DNA from: Rhodospirillaceae bacterium
GTDB taxonomy: Bacteria; Pseudomonadota; Alphaproteobacteria; Rhodospirillales; Rhodospirillaceae
Reading direction: 5' to 3'
NCBI GenBank assembly: GCA_002737725.1
Contig: NSIP01000011.1
Coordinates: 1-64,000, forward strand
DNA: 64,000 nt
The stretch's first letter is position 1; each line of letters opens with the position of its first letter. The notes under the pieces were generated by a model, which saw only the letters and a program-made list of their open reading frames with translations, was not told the origin of the DNA and did no database searches. The translations under genes and the position numbers were made by a program. Of this stretch, positions 18,159-26,234 are shown one piece after another.

Positions 18159-18808
18159 TTTCTTGGCGGCGCCTTTTCAGGGGCGGCACGGCTCTGGGCA
18201 AAACGACTGAGCGAGAACTGAGCCGCGCGCTCGGCATAACCAAGACTGCGATCCAACGCAGCCATGACCTTGGCCATGTCAGCAGACTCATCTTTTTGCC
18301 AAACCCGTAGCGCTGAAAGATACACCGCCTTAAGCCCCATGATTTGAGCGAGACCACGCAGACCATACGGCGCAAGCCCTGCGGCCGACAATGTTGCCGT
18401 CATAGAGCGCGACAATCGGGCCATCAGCATCGCGAGATCCCCTGGCTCGCGCATCACGCCCGTCATCAACGCGACAACCCCTGAACGGTGAGCCTGCAGG
18501 GCATCGAACCGGCGCATTAAAAGATCAAACAGCCGATCTCTGACAGATTGCGAGTGATCGACATCTTTCACATTCGACAACGCTGCACGATCCAGGTGGT
18601 CAGCAAACCGCGCCAAGATGTGCGCCGTGGTGGGAACGTGAATTAAAACATCACCAAGGCTCATCTCTGCGCGGCGCGCAACAGCCTCGAGCGAAAGATG
18701 CTGCCAGCCCTTGGCCGCCACTTCATGAAGCGCGGCATCGAGAATGCGCGCCATGGGATTGGCATCTTGTTTCGGGCTTGGTTTTTGAGTGCTCGGTTTA
18801 CGTGCCAT
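18155..18808 (-). CDS. TetR-like transcriptional regulator (possibly COQ9-like)
   Basis: About 217 residues starting at the ATG at 18808 (AGGA at suitable spacing). An N-terminal basic linker is followed by a TetR-type helix-turn-helix: ILDAALHEVAAKGWQHLSLE, AVARRAEMSLGDVLIHVPTT. The C-terminal helical part with RVWQKDESADMAKVMAALD is also reminiscent of the COQ9 family, which shares the TetR fold. The ligand or target is unknown. It is downstream of proC on the same strand, 69 bp away. Confidence 0.75.
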   Translation of the reverse strand: MARKPSTQKPSPKQDANPMARILDAALHEVAAKGWQHLSLEAVARRAEMSLGDVLIHVPTTAHILARFADHLDRAALSNVKDVDHSQSVRDRLFDLLMRRFDALQAHRSGVVALMTGVMREPGDLAMLMARLSRSMTATLSAAGLAPYGLRGLAQIMGLKAVYLSALRVWQKDESADMAKVMAALDRSLGYAERAAQFSLSRFAQSRAAPEKAPPRN

Positions 18809-18877
18809 CGTAATCCTAAATGCAATATCTTGTAGGCTTTCACACGCTTTGGGCAAAATTGTGTCAGCGCAGCTCGT

Positions 18878-19699
18878 TTAGCCTGATAGCTCGCGTGAGC
18901 GCTGCGTCGCCGCAGCAACAGCGTCGATCATCAATTTCTCAAGGCCCGGATTCTTCATCAGCACGGCCAGCGCCGCAGCTGTTGTTCCATTGGGGCTTGT
19001 CACATTTTGCCGTAACACGGCTGCAGAGTCTGTGGAATGATCGAGTAGCGCGCCGGAGCCCGCAACAGTGGCGCGCGCAAGCTGCTCGGCCAATTCGGGG
19101 GCAAGCCCCGCTGCGCGCCCTGCGTCGGCCAGTGCCTCAGCAAGCAAAAAGACATAGGCCGGGCCACTGCCCGAAACTGCCGTCACCGCATCCATCAGTG
19201 TTTCATCAGTAACCCAAGTTACCTGCCCTACCGCCTTCATCAGCACATCGCAGACACGACGTTGCTCAGGGCTCACTTCGGGGGCGGCCATTAAGACGCT
19301 GATGCCTTTACCAATCGCAGCAGGCGTATTGGGCATGGCGCGAACCACCGCCGCATCGGCACCAAGATGTGTCTTAAAAAAGTCGATGGTTTTGCCCGCG
19401 AGAATAGACAGTAAGACCGGGTGCTGGCGGACGAACGGCGCGTAGTCGGGAATAACACTTGCCGCCACTTGGGGCTTGATCGCAAAGATCACAACATCGG
19501 GCCTAAAATCGCGAGGAATGTCCGAGGCTTTTGCCAAAACGCTCAGCGCGCGATGCTGCTCACAGACCGGGATCGAGGCGCGCCCTGCAGGCTCGACGAT
19601 CATAACATCCACCGGACTGAGGCCGTCCTTGAACCAACCCTGAAGCAGAGCCTGGCCCATCTTGCCGCAACCCACGAGGAGAATTGTGCCTTCGATCAT
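18878..19699 (-). CDS. proC: Pyrroline-5-carboxylate reductase
   Basis: 273-residue enzyme for the last step of proline synthesis, NAD(P)H-dependent. Rossmann motif LLVGCGKMGQALLQGW near residues 7-22; VIFAIKPQ; MPNTPAAIGKG; and the signature VSGSGPAYVFLLAEALADAG with the substrate-binding helices. The start ATG is fixed by the motif, yet only one base separates it from a 73-bp palindromic repeat. No Shine-Dalgarno sequence is visible, so the leader is made of the repeat hairpin. Confidence 0.95.
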   Translation of the reverse strand: MIEGTILLVGCGKMGQALLQGWFKDGLSPVDVMIVEPAGRASIPVCEQHRALSVLAKASDIPRDFRPDVVIFAIKPQVAASVIPDYAPFVRQHPVLLSILAGKTIDFFKTHLGADAAVVRAMPNTPAAIGKGISVLMAAPEVSPEQRRVCDVLMKAVGQVTWVTDETLMDAVTAVSGSGPAYVFLLAEALADAGRAAGLAPELAEQLARATVAGSGALLDHSTDSAAVLRQNVTSPNGTTAAALAVLMKNPGLEKLMIDAVAAATQRSRELSG

Positions 19700-19700
19700 G

Positions 19701-19773
19701 CTAGTGGTCCGATTCTAACATTCGCATGCCATTCCGGATTGCGACCTTGCGAATGTCAAACCCTCTCCACTAG
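19701..19773. repeat. Palindromic repeat, copy A (CTAGTGG...CCACTAG)
   Basis: 73-bp imperfect palindrome. Outer ends CTAGTGG and CCACTAG are exact complements; the inner arm GATTCTAACATTCGCA (19711-19726) pairs in part with TGCGAATGT (19748-19756). It shares the same left arm and a similar centre with copy B at 54828-54904. It lies directly upstream of the proC start codon. Confidence 0.8.
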
Positions 19774-19826
19774 TAGTTTACCACAACTTCTGGCGTCAAA
19801 GGCGAGCAGAAAAAAGAGCGGCGGGC

Positions 19827-20327
19827 CTAAGCTTGGCCGACAGTATCGAGCAAGGAGCTCGCAATGGCGTCCTCAGCCGTGCGGCCACCCCAAATGACAA
19901 ACTGGAACGAGGGGTAGTAGCGCTCACATTCGGTCATAGCCAATTCCATCATGTCGGTAATAGTTTCGGTATCGACCGGGCCTTGGAGACGGATGGTATG
20001 GCGGAACATGGGGATGCCCTCTTCCACCCAAATGGCGAAGTGGCCCATCCAGAGCCGCTCGTTCAACTTGGCAAGGAGTTCGTATATTTGCCCCATTAGC
20101 TTGGGCTGGACGCGCATATCGAAGGCGCACGAGAAATGCAGGGCGCTTAAGTCCTCGGACCAGGCAAAGAACATGCCGTAGTCACACCAGGTGCCCGGCG
20201 CTTCAACAGCCAACTCCGTTTCGCAACGGCGGTCATAAACCCATTCTTTGTCAGCGATGATGTCTTCAATGATGTCGACGGGGTGCGCAACCTTCACGGC
20301 CTGGCGGCGCGGTGTAACAGACTGCAT
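19827..20327 (-). CDS. YbjN domain-containing protein
   Basis: 166-residue soluble protein of the YbjN family (type III secretion chaperone-like fold, function unclear). Typical segments are VDIIEDIIADKEWVYDR, the acidic strand region and FQFVIWGGRTAEDAIAS at the C-terminus. The ATG at 20327 is preceded by GAGGGGAG, so I prefer it to an in-frame ATG 51 bp upstream. In alphaproteobacteria ybjN frequently stands before proC, as here. Confidence 0.85.
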   Translation of the reverse strand: MQSVTPRRQAVKVAHPVDIIEDIIADKEWVYDRRCETELAVEAPGTWCDYGMFFAWSEDLSALHFSCAFDMRVQPKLMGQIYELLAKLNERLWMGHFAIWVEEGIPMFRHTIRLQGPVDTETITDMMELAMTECERYYPSFQFVIWGGRTAEDAIASSLLDTVGQA

Positions 20328-20402
20328 GCAACTCCCCTCGAAAGCCCCTGCGAACCGGGTCTGGACTTCCCAACGCATTCCGTTCCCGGACTTAACGAAC
20401 TT

Positions 20403-20552
20403 GAATCAAGATATAGGAGGGGTGTGGGGGCCGCAACACAAAATCTAGCCGTTTCCTGCGGAGGCGTGGGGCTTGTGGATAACGCCTAAAAAAGAGTCGA
20501 ATGAATCAGTTGCGGCTTTCTCAGCCTGTGAATGAACGCCTGATCAGGACTC
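20403..20552. promoter_or_regulatory. GANTC cluster with a perfect DnaA box upstream of ybjN
   Basis: Four GANTC sites (20403, 20494, 20503, 20548) in 150 bp and a perfect DnaA-box sequence TGTGGATAA at 20474-20482, in the gap between ubiK and ybjN. A CcrM methylase is encoded in the window, so methylation-dependent or DnaA-dependent control is possible. Confidence 0.4.
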
Positions 20553-20816
20553 ACTGGGCCGTTTTTTCTTTAGTGCAGGTGCATTTTCCAGCGCGGCAAG
20601 GCGTGCATCAAGCTTCTCTTGTTCGCTGCGCGCCAGTGCGGCCATGGCTTTGACCACTTCAAATTCGTCGCGGCGTACAAAATTTGCATCTGTCATGGTG
20701 CGCTCGAGACGATCACGGATCATGGCCTCGATCTCTTCTTTCAGCGACGACAGTGCGCTGAGCGCCCCGCCCGCCATTTTGGCGAGGTCATCGAAAATTC
20801 TATTTTGTGTTTGCAT
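20544..20816 (-). CDS. ubiK: UbiK/BMFP-family accessory factor
   Basis: 90-residue protein of the UbiK (YqiC, BMFP) family. It starts with RIFDDLAKMAGGALSALSSL, an amphipathic membrane-binding helix, then RRDEFEVVKAMAALARSEQE leading into a C-terminal coiled coil that trimerises. UbiK assists ubiquinone biosynthesis complexes at the membrane. Divergent from lgt. Confidence 0.88.
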   Translation of the reverse strand: MQTQNRIFDDLAKMAGGALSALSSLKEEIEAMIRDRLERTMTDANFVRRDEFEVVKAMAALARSEQEKLDARLAALENAPALKKKRPSES

Positions 20817-20931
20817 GATCGTCTCCGGTGTCTAGTGGTACCTGCCCCATTCATATGGGGTGCGGGGTGGACGCGGGCAACAATACCAGCGAAAATCAAA
20901 CCATCCAATTCATCTCAGAGAAGATTACACC

Positions 20932-21735
20932 GTGTTTGCCATTGCCTTCCCCAATATCGACCCTGTCATCTTCGCCGTCGGACCATTCGCGATCCGTTGG
21001 TATGCGCTCGCTTACGTGGCGGGCCTGTTCGGCGGCCTCTGGTATATGCGCCGTCTCGTTCAGAAGCCGCCGGCCTTGATGACACCTGAGCATGTCGATG
21101 ATTTCTTCCTGTGGGCGATGCTGGGCGTGATCTTGGGCGGTCGCTTGGGTTATGTGCTTTTCTACAAGCCCGCAGAATACTTCGCGGACCCCATCACCAT
21201 CTTGCAAACATGGAATGGCGGCATGTCATTCCATGGCGGGCTCTTGGGCGTGATTTTGGCCATCATGCTCTTCGCGCGAAAATACAAGATCGAGCAATGG
21301 TACATCTCAGATGGCGTAGCTTGCGTCATGCCGATTGGACTGTGCTTCGGGCGGATCGCGAACTTCATCAATGGTGAGCTATGGGGCCGCGTTGCCCCTG
21401 ACCTACCCTGGGCGATGGTGTTTCCCAGTGGCGGCGACATCCCGCGCCACCCCAGCCAACTTTATCAGGCGTTCCTGGAAGGGCCGGTTTTGTTCGGCAT
21501 AATCTGGCTTCTCTCACGCAACGAGGGTATCCGCCGCAAGCCAGGCATCCTGACGGGCGTATTTTTGATCGGCTATGGCGCGTTTCGAATCGCCGATGAG
21601 TTTTTCCGCGAACCCGACGCACACATCGGCTTTCTCGCCATGGGCTTTACTATGGGGCAACTCCTGTCGGTACCCATGGTGCTGTTTGGTATCTATTGCA
21701 TCTGGCGGGCCCACAACGCCGCACGCAAGGCATGA
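20932..21735 (+). CDS. lgt: Prolipoprotein diacylglyceryl transferase
   Basis: 267-residue polytopic inner-membrane enzyme that adds diacylglyceryl to the lipobox cysteine. The signature GRIANFINGELWGR lies near residues 140-153; HGGLLG and RHPSQLYQAFLEG are also characteristic. The GTG at 20932 (VFAIAFPNIDPVIF) is chosen because homologues begin here; the frame extends 24 codons further up without similarity. Overlaps the next gene in ATGA. A lipoprotein is encoded three genes downstream. Confidence 0.95.
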   Translation: MFAIAFPNIDPVIFAVGPFAIRWYALAYVAGLFGGLWYMRRLVQKPPALMTPEHVDDFFLWAMLGVILGGRLGYVLFYKPAEYFADPITILQTWNGGMSFHGGLLGVILAIMLFARKYKIEQWYISDGVACVMPIGLCFGRIANFINGELWGRVAPDLPWAMVFPSGGDIPRHPSQLYQAFLEGPVLFGIIWLLSRNEGIRRKPGILTGVFLIGYGAFRIADEFFREPDAHIGFLAMGFTMGQLLSVPMVLFGIYCIWRAHNAARKA

Positions 21736-22808
21736 GCTCGGAACACATCTCGTTGACGACCAAGACCATCCGAGAGCAGATCCAACGTCACGGATACATC
21801 TCGGTTGCCGATTACATGAACGCTGTGGCCACGGACTACTACGCACGCGGTGACGTCTTCGGTCGCGGCGGCGATTTCGTGACCGCACCCGAGATCAGCC
21901 AAGCCTTTGGCGAGATCGTGGGCCTGTGGGCCGCGGTGACGTGGCAACAGATGGGCTCACCCCGCCACGTTCACCTTGTCGAATGTGGACCAGGGCGAGG
22001 AACCTTGATGGCCGATGCCCTGCGCGCCACTAAGGGAGCACACGGCTTTGTCGCTGCGGCGAAGATTCATCTGGTTGAACGCAGCCCTGCGCTACGTGCG
22101 CTTCAAAAGAAAACCCTGAGCAACCACGACATCACCTGGCACGACGATCTGGCGACCGTGCCCGATGGCCCTGTCATTATAATCGGTAACGAATTTTTAG
22201 ATGCCCTGCCCGTCCGGCAGTATCAAAGGACCAACGACGGTTGGGCCGAACGGGTGATCACGCTTGATGGCCGTGGCGAGCTTACTTTTTCGACACGACC
22301 TGCCGACAATATTCCCATCCCCATTCCACTCGCGGTGACAGCAGAGGTGGGTGCAATTTTTGAATTCTCTGAGGCGATTACAGCGCTGGTCAAACACATC
22401 GCCAACCGCATTGCGCGCAACTCTGGGGCTGCGCTGTTAATCGACTATGGTCACAGCGCTTCAGGATTAGGCGATACCCTACAAGCTGTGAAAGGCCATA
22501 GTTACCACAACGTCCTAACAAGCCCGGGTGAAGCCGACATGACGGCGCATGTGGACTTTGCGCATGTCAAAGCAATGGCCAAGAGCGCCGGTGTTTGTGT
22601 TTTTGGGCCCATCGAGCAAGGCATTTGGTTGCGACAACTGGGCATCGGCCTGCGGCAAGTTCAACTGGCACGGGGCAAACCTGCTGATGTTGCCCAAACA
22701 ATTGAGCAAGGTGTGCGCCGCCTGACCGAGCCCCACGGCATGGGCGTGCTGTTTAAAGTCATCACGCTGGCTGATCCGTCATTACCTCGGCTTGAGGGCT
22801 TTCCATGA
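21732..22808 (+). CDS. SAM-dependent methyltransferase of the MidA/NDUFAF7 family
   Basis: About 358 residues. N-terminal GYISVADYMNAVATDYYA and GGDFVTAPEISQAFGEIVGL are hallmarks of this family, and ECGPGRGTLM (near residue 88) is the SAM-binding loop. GNEFLDALPVRQYQ follows. The mitochondrial member methylates an arginine of a complex I subunit during assembly; a similar role in bacteria is plausible. ATG at 21732 overlaps the lgt stop. Confidence 0.9.
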   Translation: MSSEHISLTTKTIREQIQRHGYISVADYMNAVATDYYARGDVFGRGGDFVTAPEISQAFGEIVGLWAAVTWQQMGSPRHVHLVECGPGRGTLMADALRATKGAHGFVAAAKIHLVERSPALRALQKKTLSNHDITWHDDLATVPDGPVIIIGNEFLDALPVRQYQRTNDGWAERVITLDGRGELTFSTRPADNIPIPIPLAVTAEVGAIFEFSEAITALVKHIANRIARNSGAALLIDYGHSASGLGDTLQAVKGHSYHNVLTSPGEADMTAHVDFAHVKAMAKSAGVCVFGPIEQGIWLRQLGIGLRQVQLARGKPADVAQTIEQGVRRLTEPHGMGVLFKVITLADPSLPRLEGFP

Positions 22809-22821
22809 TAAAGTTCGGATC

Positions 22822-23586
22822 ATGATCTCCATTGAAGCGCTCGCGCGCATTCCTAGAATCCAGCACGGTTTTTTTACGCGCAATGGTCCAGGTGAGACAT
22901 TGGGCCAGCGCAATTGCGCTTATCGAACGGGTGACGACAAGGCGCAGATTGATCGCAACCGCGAAGCTTGCGCCTTGGCCGTCGGCACAGCGCTGCAACA
23001 TCTGGTCACGGTGAAACAGCGCCACACGCCCGATGTGATGGTCGTCGACGCACCCATTTCATGGTCAGACGCCCCCGTGGCCGATGCCATGGTGACGCGC
23101 ACACCGGGGCTCAGCCTTGGCATTCTGACCGCCGATTGCGTGCCTGTCTTATTTGGCGACTCCTCGGGCAGCGTAGTTGCAGCGGCTCATGCGGGCTGGC
23201 GCGGAGCTTTCGAGGGCGTCTTGGAAAACACGGTGCAGCAAATGGAGTTGCTGGGTGCCGCGCGCGGTCAAATCATCGCTGCGGTCGGCCCTTGTATTGG
23301 CAAAGAGTCATATGAGGTGGGACCTGAATTCTCGGCGCACTTCCTAGCCCGAGATGCAACCTATGCGCGTTACTTCAGCAATCAAAAGCCCAATGGCCAC
23401 AGCCATTTCGATTTGGCTACCTTCGCCGCTGATCGTCTGAAGGCTGCGGGCGTGGGACAAGTGGTTGTAAGCGGACACGATACCTGCACCGAAGAGGCGC
23501 AATTCTTTAGCTATCGGCGCTCGGTGCTGCGCAGCGAGGCCGATTATGGTCGCCAGTTGTCAGCCATTGCCATTGTTGCGAGATAA
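22822..23586 (+). CDS. pgeF: Peptidoglycan editing factor PgeF (laccase-domain family)
   Basis: 254-residue protein of the YfiH/DUF152 family. Metal or active-site residues are visible in TADCVPVLFGD, HAGWRGAFEGVLE and GPCIGKESYEVG. E. coli PgeF removes wrong amino acids from peptidoglycan precursors; annotation as polyphenol oxidase is older. ATG at 22822 begins the family-type IPRIQHGFFTRNG. Part of the lgt-midA-pgeF operon. Confidence 0.9.
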   Translation: MISIEALARIPRIQHGFFTRNGPGETLGQRNCAYRTGDDKAQIDRNREACALAVGTALQHLVTVKQRHTPDVMVVDAPISWSDAPVADAMVTRTPGLSLGILTADCVPVLFGDSSGSVVAAAHAGWRGAFEGVLENTVQQMELLGAARGQIIAAVGPCIGKESYEVGPEFSAHFLARDATYARYFSNQKPNGHSHFDLATFAADRLKAAGVGQVVVSGHDTCTEEAQFFSYRRSVLRSEADYGRQLSAIAIVAR

Positions 23587-23589
23587 AAG

Positions 23590-24486
23590 ATGAAGCGTGT
23601 CTGCCTTGCGTTGGTCTTAGCTGTCATGAGCGCGGGGTGCGGGCCGATTCCCCAGCCGTTTCAAGGCACCCAGAAGGTCTCGTCCGATATTGCCATGTTG
23701 GACGTTCCCTCAGCAGTCGGCATCGCCATTGTGCCGATCAGCGGCCTGCCTCAACCCCTCAACGACGCCTTCACCAAAGCCATTGCCGGAGAGTTGAAAA
23801 AATATGAGATCCCCGCGGAGGCTACCGCCATCAACACCGGCTTGGGCTTTACACTGCAAGGCAGCATCATCGACCCCAAACGGCAAGATGGCCTGGTTAA
23901 CGCCGATGTGCTGTGGAGGCTAAAGTCCCGGCGTGGACAAGACGCAGGCGTGTACCTCCAGGCCATCTCCGTGCCAGCGCAAGACTGGGACACCGGAAGT
24001 GCGGCCACGGCGGCAGCTTTGGGTCGCGATGCAGCGGCTGCTATTGCGGGCATTATTGATGGCAGCACCAACCAGGCCGCAGGCGGAGTGAGCGCGGCCC
24101 CCTCAGCCGTCACTTCAACTGAGGCGCCAAAGCCACTGCGCATTACGGTCAAACCCGTTGAGGGGGCACCGGGCGATGGCCAGAAAGCCTTACAACTGGC
24201 AACCCTTGAAGTCTTGCTGACCAACGGGGCCAAACGTGACGACATCAATCCCGAGGTCGTTCTCATGAGCCGTGTCGAGATCGAGCCCTCGATCAATGGT
24301 CAAGACTTTGTCACGATAATCTGGCGGGCCATATCACAAGACGGCACCGACCTGGGCGAGGTGAAGCTGACCAATACCATTCCGCGAGGAGCTTTGGAGG
24401 CGAGATGGGGGCCAACCGCGTTCGCCATTGCCGACGCCGGGCTGCCCCAATTACTGCAGTTATTGACGACCGCACCCCGATTTTGA
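23590..24486 (+). CDS. Putative lipoprotein of unknown function
   Basis: 298 residues with a lipoprotein signal: KRVCLALVLAVMSAGC, lipobox SAGC, Cys at residue 17. The rest has an alternating strand pattern (ITVKPVEGAPGDGQKALQLA) and an Ala/Ser-rich linker near 155-180. Similar lipoproteins sit between pgeF and prs in other alphaproteobacteria, but I do not know a function. Only three bases separate it from pgeF. Confidence 0.8.
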   Translation: MKRVCLALVLAVMSAGCGPIPQPFQGTQKVSSDIAMLDVPSAVGIAIVPISGLPQPLNDAFTKAIAGELKKYEIPAEATAINTGLGFTLQGSIIDPKRQDGLVNADVLWRLKSRRGQDAGVYLQAISVPAQDWDTGSAATAAALGRDAAAAIAGIIDGSTNQAAGGVSAAPSAVTSTEAPKPLRITVKPVEGAPGDGQKALQLATLEVLLTNGAKRDDINPEVVLMSRVEIEPSINGQDFVTIIWRAISQDGTDLGEVKLTNTIPRGALEARWGPTAFAIADAGLPQLLQLLTTAPRF

Positions 24487-24632
24487 CGCGCTGGGATTTT
24501 GAGTTGCAAAAACCTATGCATTCTGTGCGTTTCCACTGGTTTACAGGGCCGTGACAGGTTGTTAGTTTGCGCCGCGCTGAAGACGGTGTGGGGCCGTTTT
24601 TTGAGGCGCTTGAGCGTAACGGGGCAGTGTCG

Positions 24633-25565
24633 ATGAAACTCATCGCGGGGAATAGTAATCGACCACTCGCTGAGGCCATTGCCTCGTATCTGCACCTGCC
24701 GCTAACCAATGCCAGTATCAAGCGCTTCTCGGACATGGAGATCTTCGTCGAGATCCATGAGAACGTGCGCGGCGAGGATGTGTTTGTCATCCAGCCCACC
24801 TCCTACCCCGCCAATGACAACCTGATGGAACTGCTGATCACGCTGGACGCTCTGCGCCGCGCCTCGGCCCGACGCGCGACTGCTGTGATCCCTTACTACG
24901 GCTATGCCCGCCAAGACCGCAAAACCGGTGGCCGCACGCCCATTACGGCCAAGATGGTGGCCAACCTGATTACCCGGTCTGGTGCAGGCCGTGTGCTGAC
25001 GCTCGACCTTCACTCGGGCCAAATTCAAGGCTTCTTCGACATCCCGCTCGATAACCTCTACGCCGCGCCGGTGTTCACAGCCGATATTCAGCAACGTTAC
25101 AAGGGCGAGCAGCTGGTGATCGTCTCGCCCGATGTCGGCGGTGTGGGACGTGCGCGCGCCATCGCCAAACGCATCCATGCGGACTTGGCCATCATCGACA
25201 AACGCCGCGAGAAGGCCGGTCAGTCCGAGGTCATGAACATCATTGGTGACATCAAAGATCGGCCCTGCATTTTGGTGGACGATATCGTCGACTCTGCCGG
25301 CACACTGTGCAACGCCGCCGTGGCATTGATGAAAGAAGGCGCCAAGTCGGTATCGGCCTACGTCACCCATGGCGTTTTGTCAGGCGGCGCTGTGGGCCGC
25401 ATCACGTCCTCGCCGCTCAAAGAGTTGGTGATCACCGACAGCATTCAGGGCACCGAAGCCGTGCGCCTGGCCGACAACATCCGCCAGCTTTCGATTGCCT
25501 CACTGATGGCCGAAGCCATTAAGCGCACCAGCCAGGAAGCCTCGGTCTCGAGCTTGTTCGAGTAA
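24633..25565 (+). CDS. prs: Ribose-phosphate pyrophosphokinase
   Basis: 310-residue cytosolic enzyme making PRPP from ribose 5-phosphate and ATP. Seen: [65 protein letters not shown] and the PRPP loop [18 protein letters not shown] at 24633 gives the normal length; an in-frame TTG lies further up. In many relatives prs is followed directly by rplY; here 5.7 kb of accessory DNA intervenes. Confidence 0.96.
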   Translation: MKLIAGNSNRPLAEAIASYLHLPLTNASIKRFSDMEIFVEIHENVRGEDVFVIQPTSYPANDNLMELLITLDALRRASARRATAVIPYYGYARQDRKTGGRTPITAKMVANLITRSGAGRVLTLDLHSGQIQGFFDIPLDNLYAAPVFTADIQQRYKGEQLVIVSPDVGGVGRARAIAKRIHADLAIIDKRREKAGQSEVMNIIGDIKDRPCILVDDIVDSAGTLCNAAVALMKEGAKSVSAYVTHGVLSGGAVGRITSSPLKELVITDSIQGTEAVRLADNIRQLSIASLMAEAIKRTSQEASVSSLFE

Positions 25566-25606
25566 AAGCTGCTCGCCGCGCCCTGTTAATATAAAAAATA
25601 CAGGTC

Positions 25607-25631
25607 ATACCGACCACAGTGTGGTCGGTAT
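25607..25631. promoter_or_regulatory. Perfect 12-bp inverted repeat, TetR-type operator candidate
   Basis: ATACCGACCACA - G - TGTGGTCGGTAT, a perfect palindrome. The ACCGACC/GGTCGGT core is common in operators of TetR-family repressors. No regulator gene or clear start codon is adjacent, so it looks orphaned. A terminator role is unlikely as no T-run follows. Confidence 0.5.
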
Positions 25632-25950
25632 TCAGCAATAAACATGCGTGCTGCTAATTTTTGCACCCAATGCCGAATCGCTCAAGGCGGCTACAGCAGA
25701 GATACGCTGACGTGAGTCGTACCCATACCACGGCATGCGTGCGCGGGTCGGCACACGTCCCAAAACTGTCATCGCGCAGTCACGCGCATGTCAAAGAAAA
25801 AGCTTAAACACTGGGTCCAAGTTCTTCTGCAACCTGCGCAGAAAAAAGTTGGCCCTGGCCTTTGATCGAATCTCGTTGTCTTCTTTGCGCTGAACAGACC
25901 CGCAAGCTTCGCGCCGTCATGCTCTCAAAGCACGTCACCCCTTACACACT

Positions 25951-26175
25951 GTGCTGGCCTTCCTGGCATTGGCGTGCGGACTGATTTTAGAAACCGTTAC
26001 CCGCGGACGCCGCGAGATGAAACGGTTGCGCTATCTTGAAATGACGGCTCCAGATTTCGCCGAGACTTCCGTGAACTGGCGAGCGCCACGGTTTTGGCAA
26101 TCAGATCTGATGCCAGGCGATGACACCAAAGCCGCAAGCGACTTTCCAACTGAACCGCAAGGTGCTTATGGCTGA
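25951..26175 (+). pseudogene. Remnant of a family 2 glycosyltransferase C-terminus (tentative)
   Basis: A 74-residue frame beginning with a hydrophobic stretch (LAFLALACGLILETVTRG) followed by RREMKRLRYLEM. This pattern resembles the end of membrane-linked GT2 glycosyltransferases. The frame is closed by a stop about 60 bases upstream and the catalytic domain is absent, so it would be a fragment. Assignment is from memory of the family and is uncertain. Confidence 0.3.
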
Positions 26176-26234
26176 GTCCAAGCCTCGAAGGCTATGCCTC
26201 GCTGCGCGGTCATTCATTAGAGAAGAAGCGGAGC

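Larger units (their letters stand above)
25566..26234. other. Long intergenic region after prs with gene debris
   Basis: About 670 bases with no intact gene. It holds a perfect 25-bp palindrome (25607-25631) and a short frame resembling the end of a glycosyltransferase (25951-26175). The rest shows no feature I recognise. It marks the left edge of the accessory block between prs and rplY. Confidence 0.55.

Noticed and set aside
20832-20860. CTAGTGGT followed by a CCCCAT/ATGGGG hairpin near lgt, considered a fourth repeat copy
   Set aside because: Only the first eight bases match the repeat and no CCACTAG closes it nearby.
24590-24622. Short hairpin with a T-run in the prs leader, considered an attenuator
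   Set aside because: The stem is only four to five base pairs, too weak to support a call.
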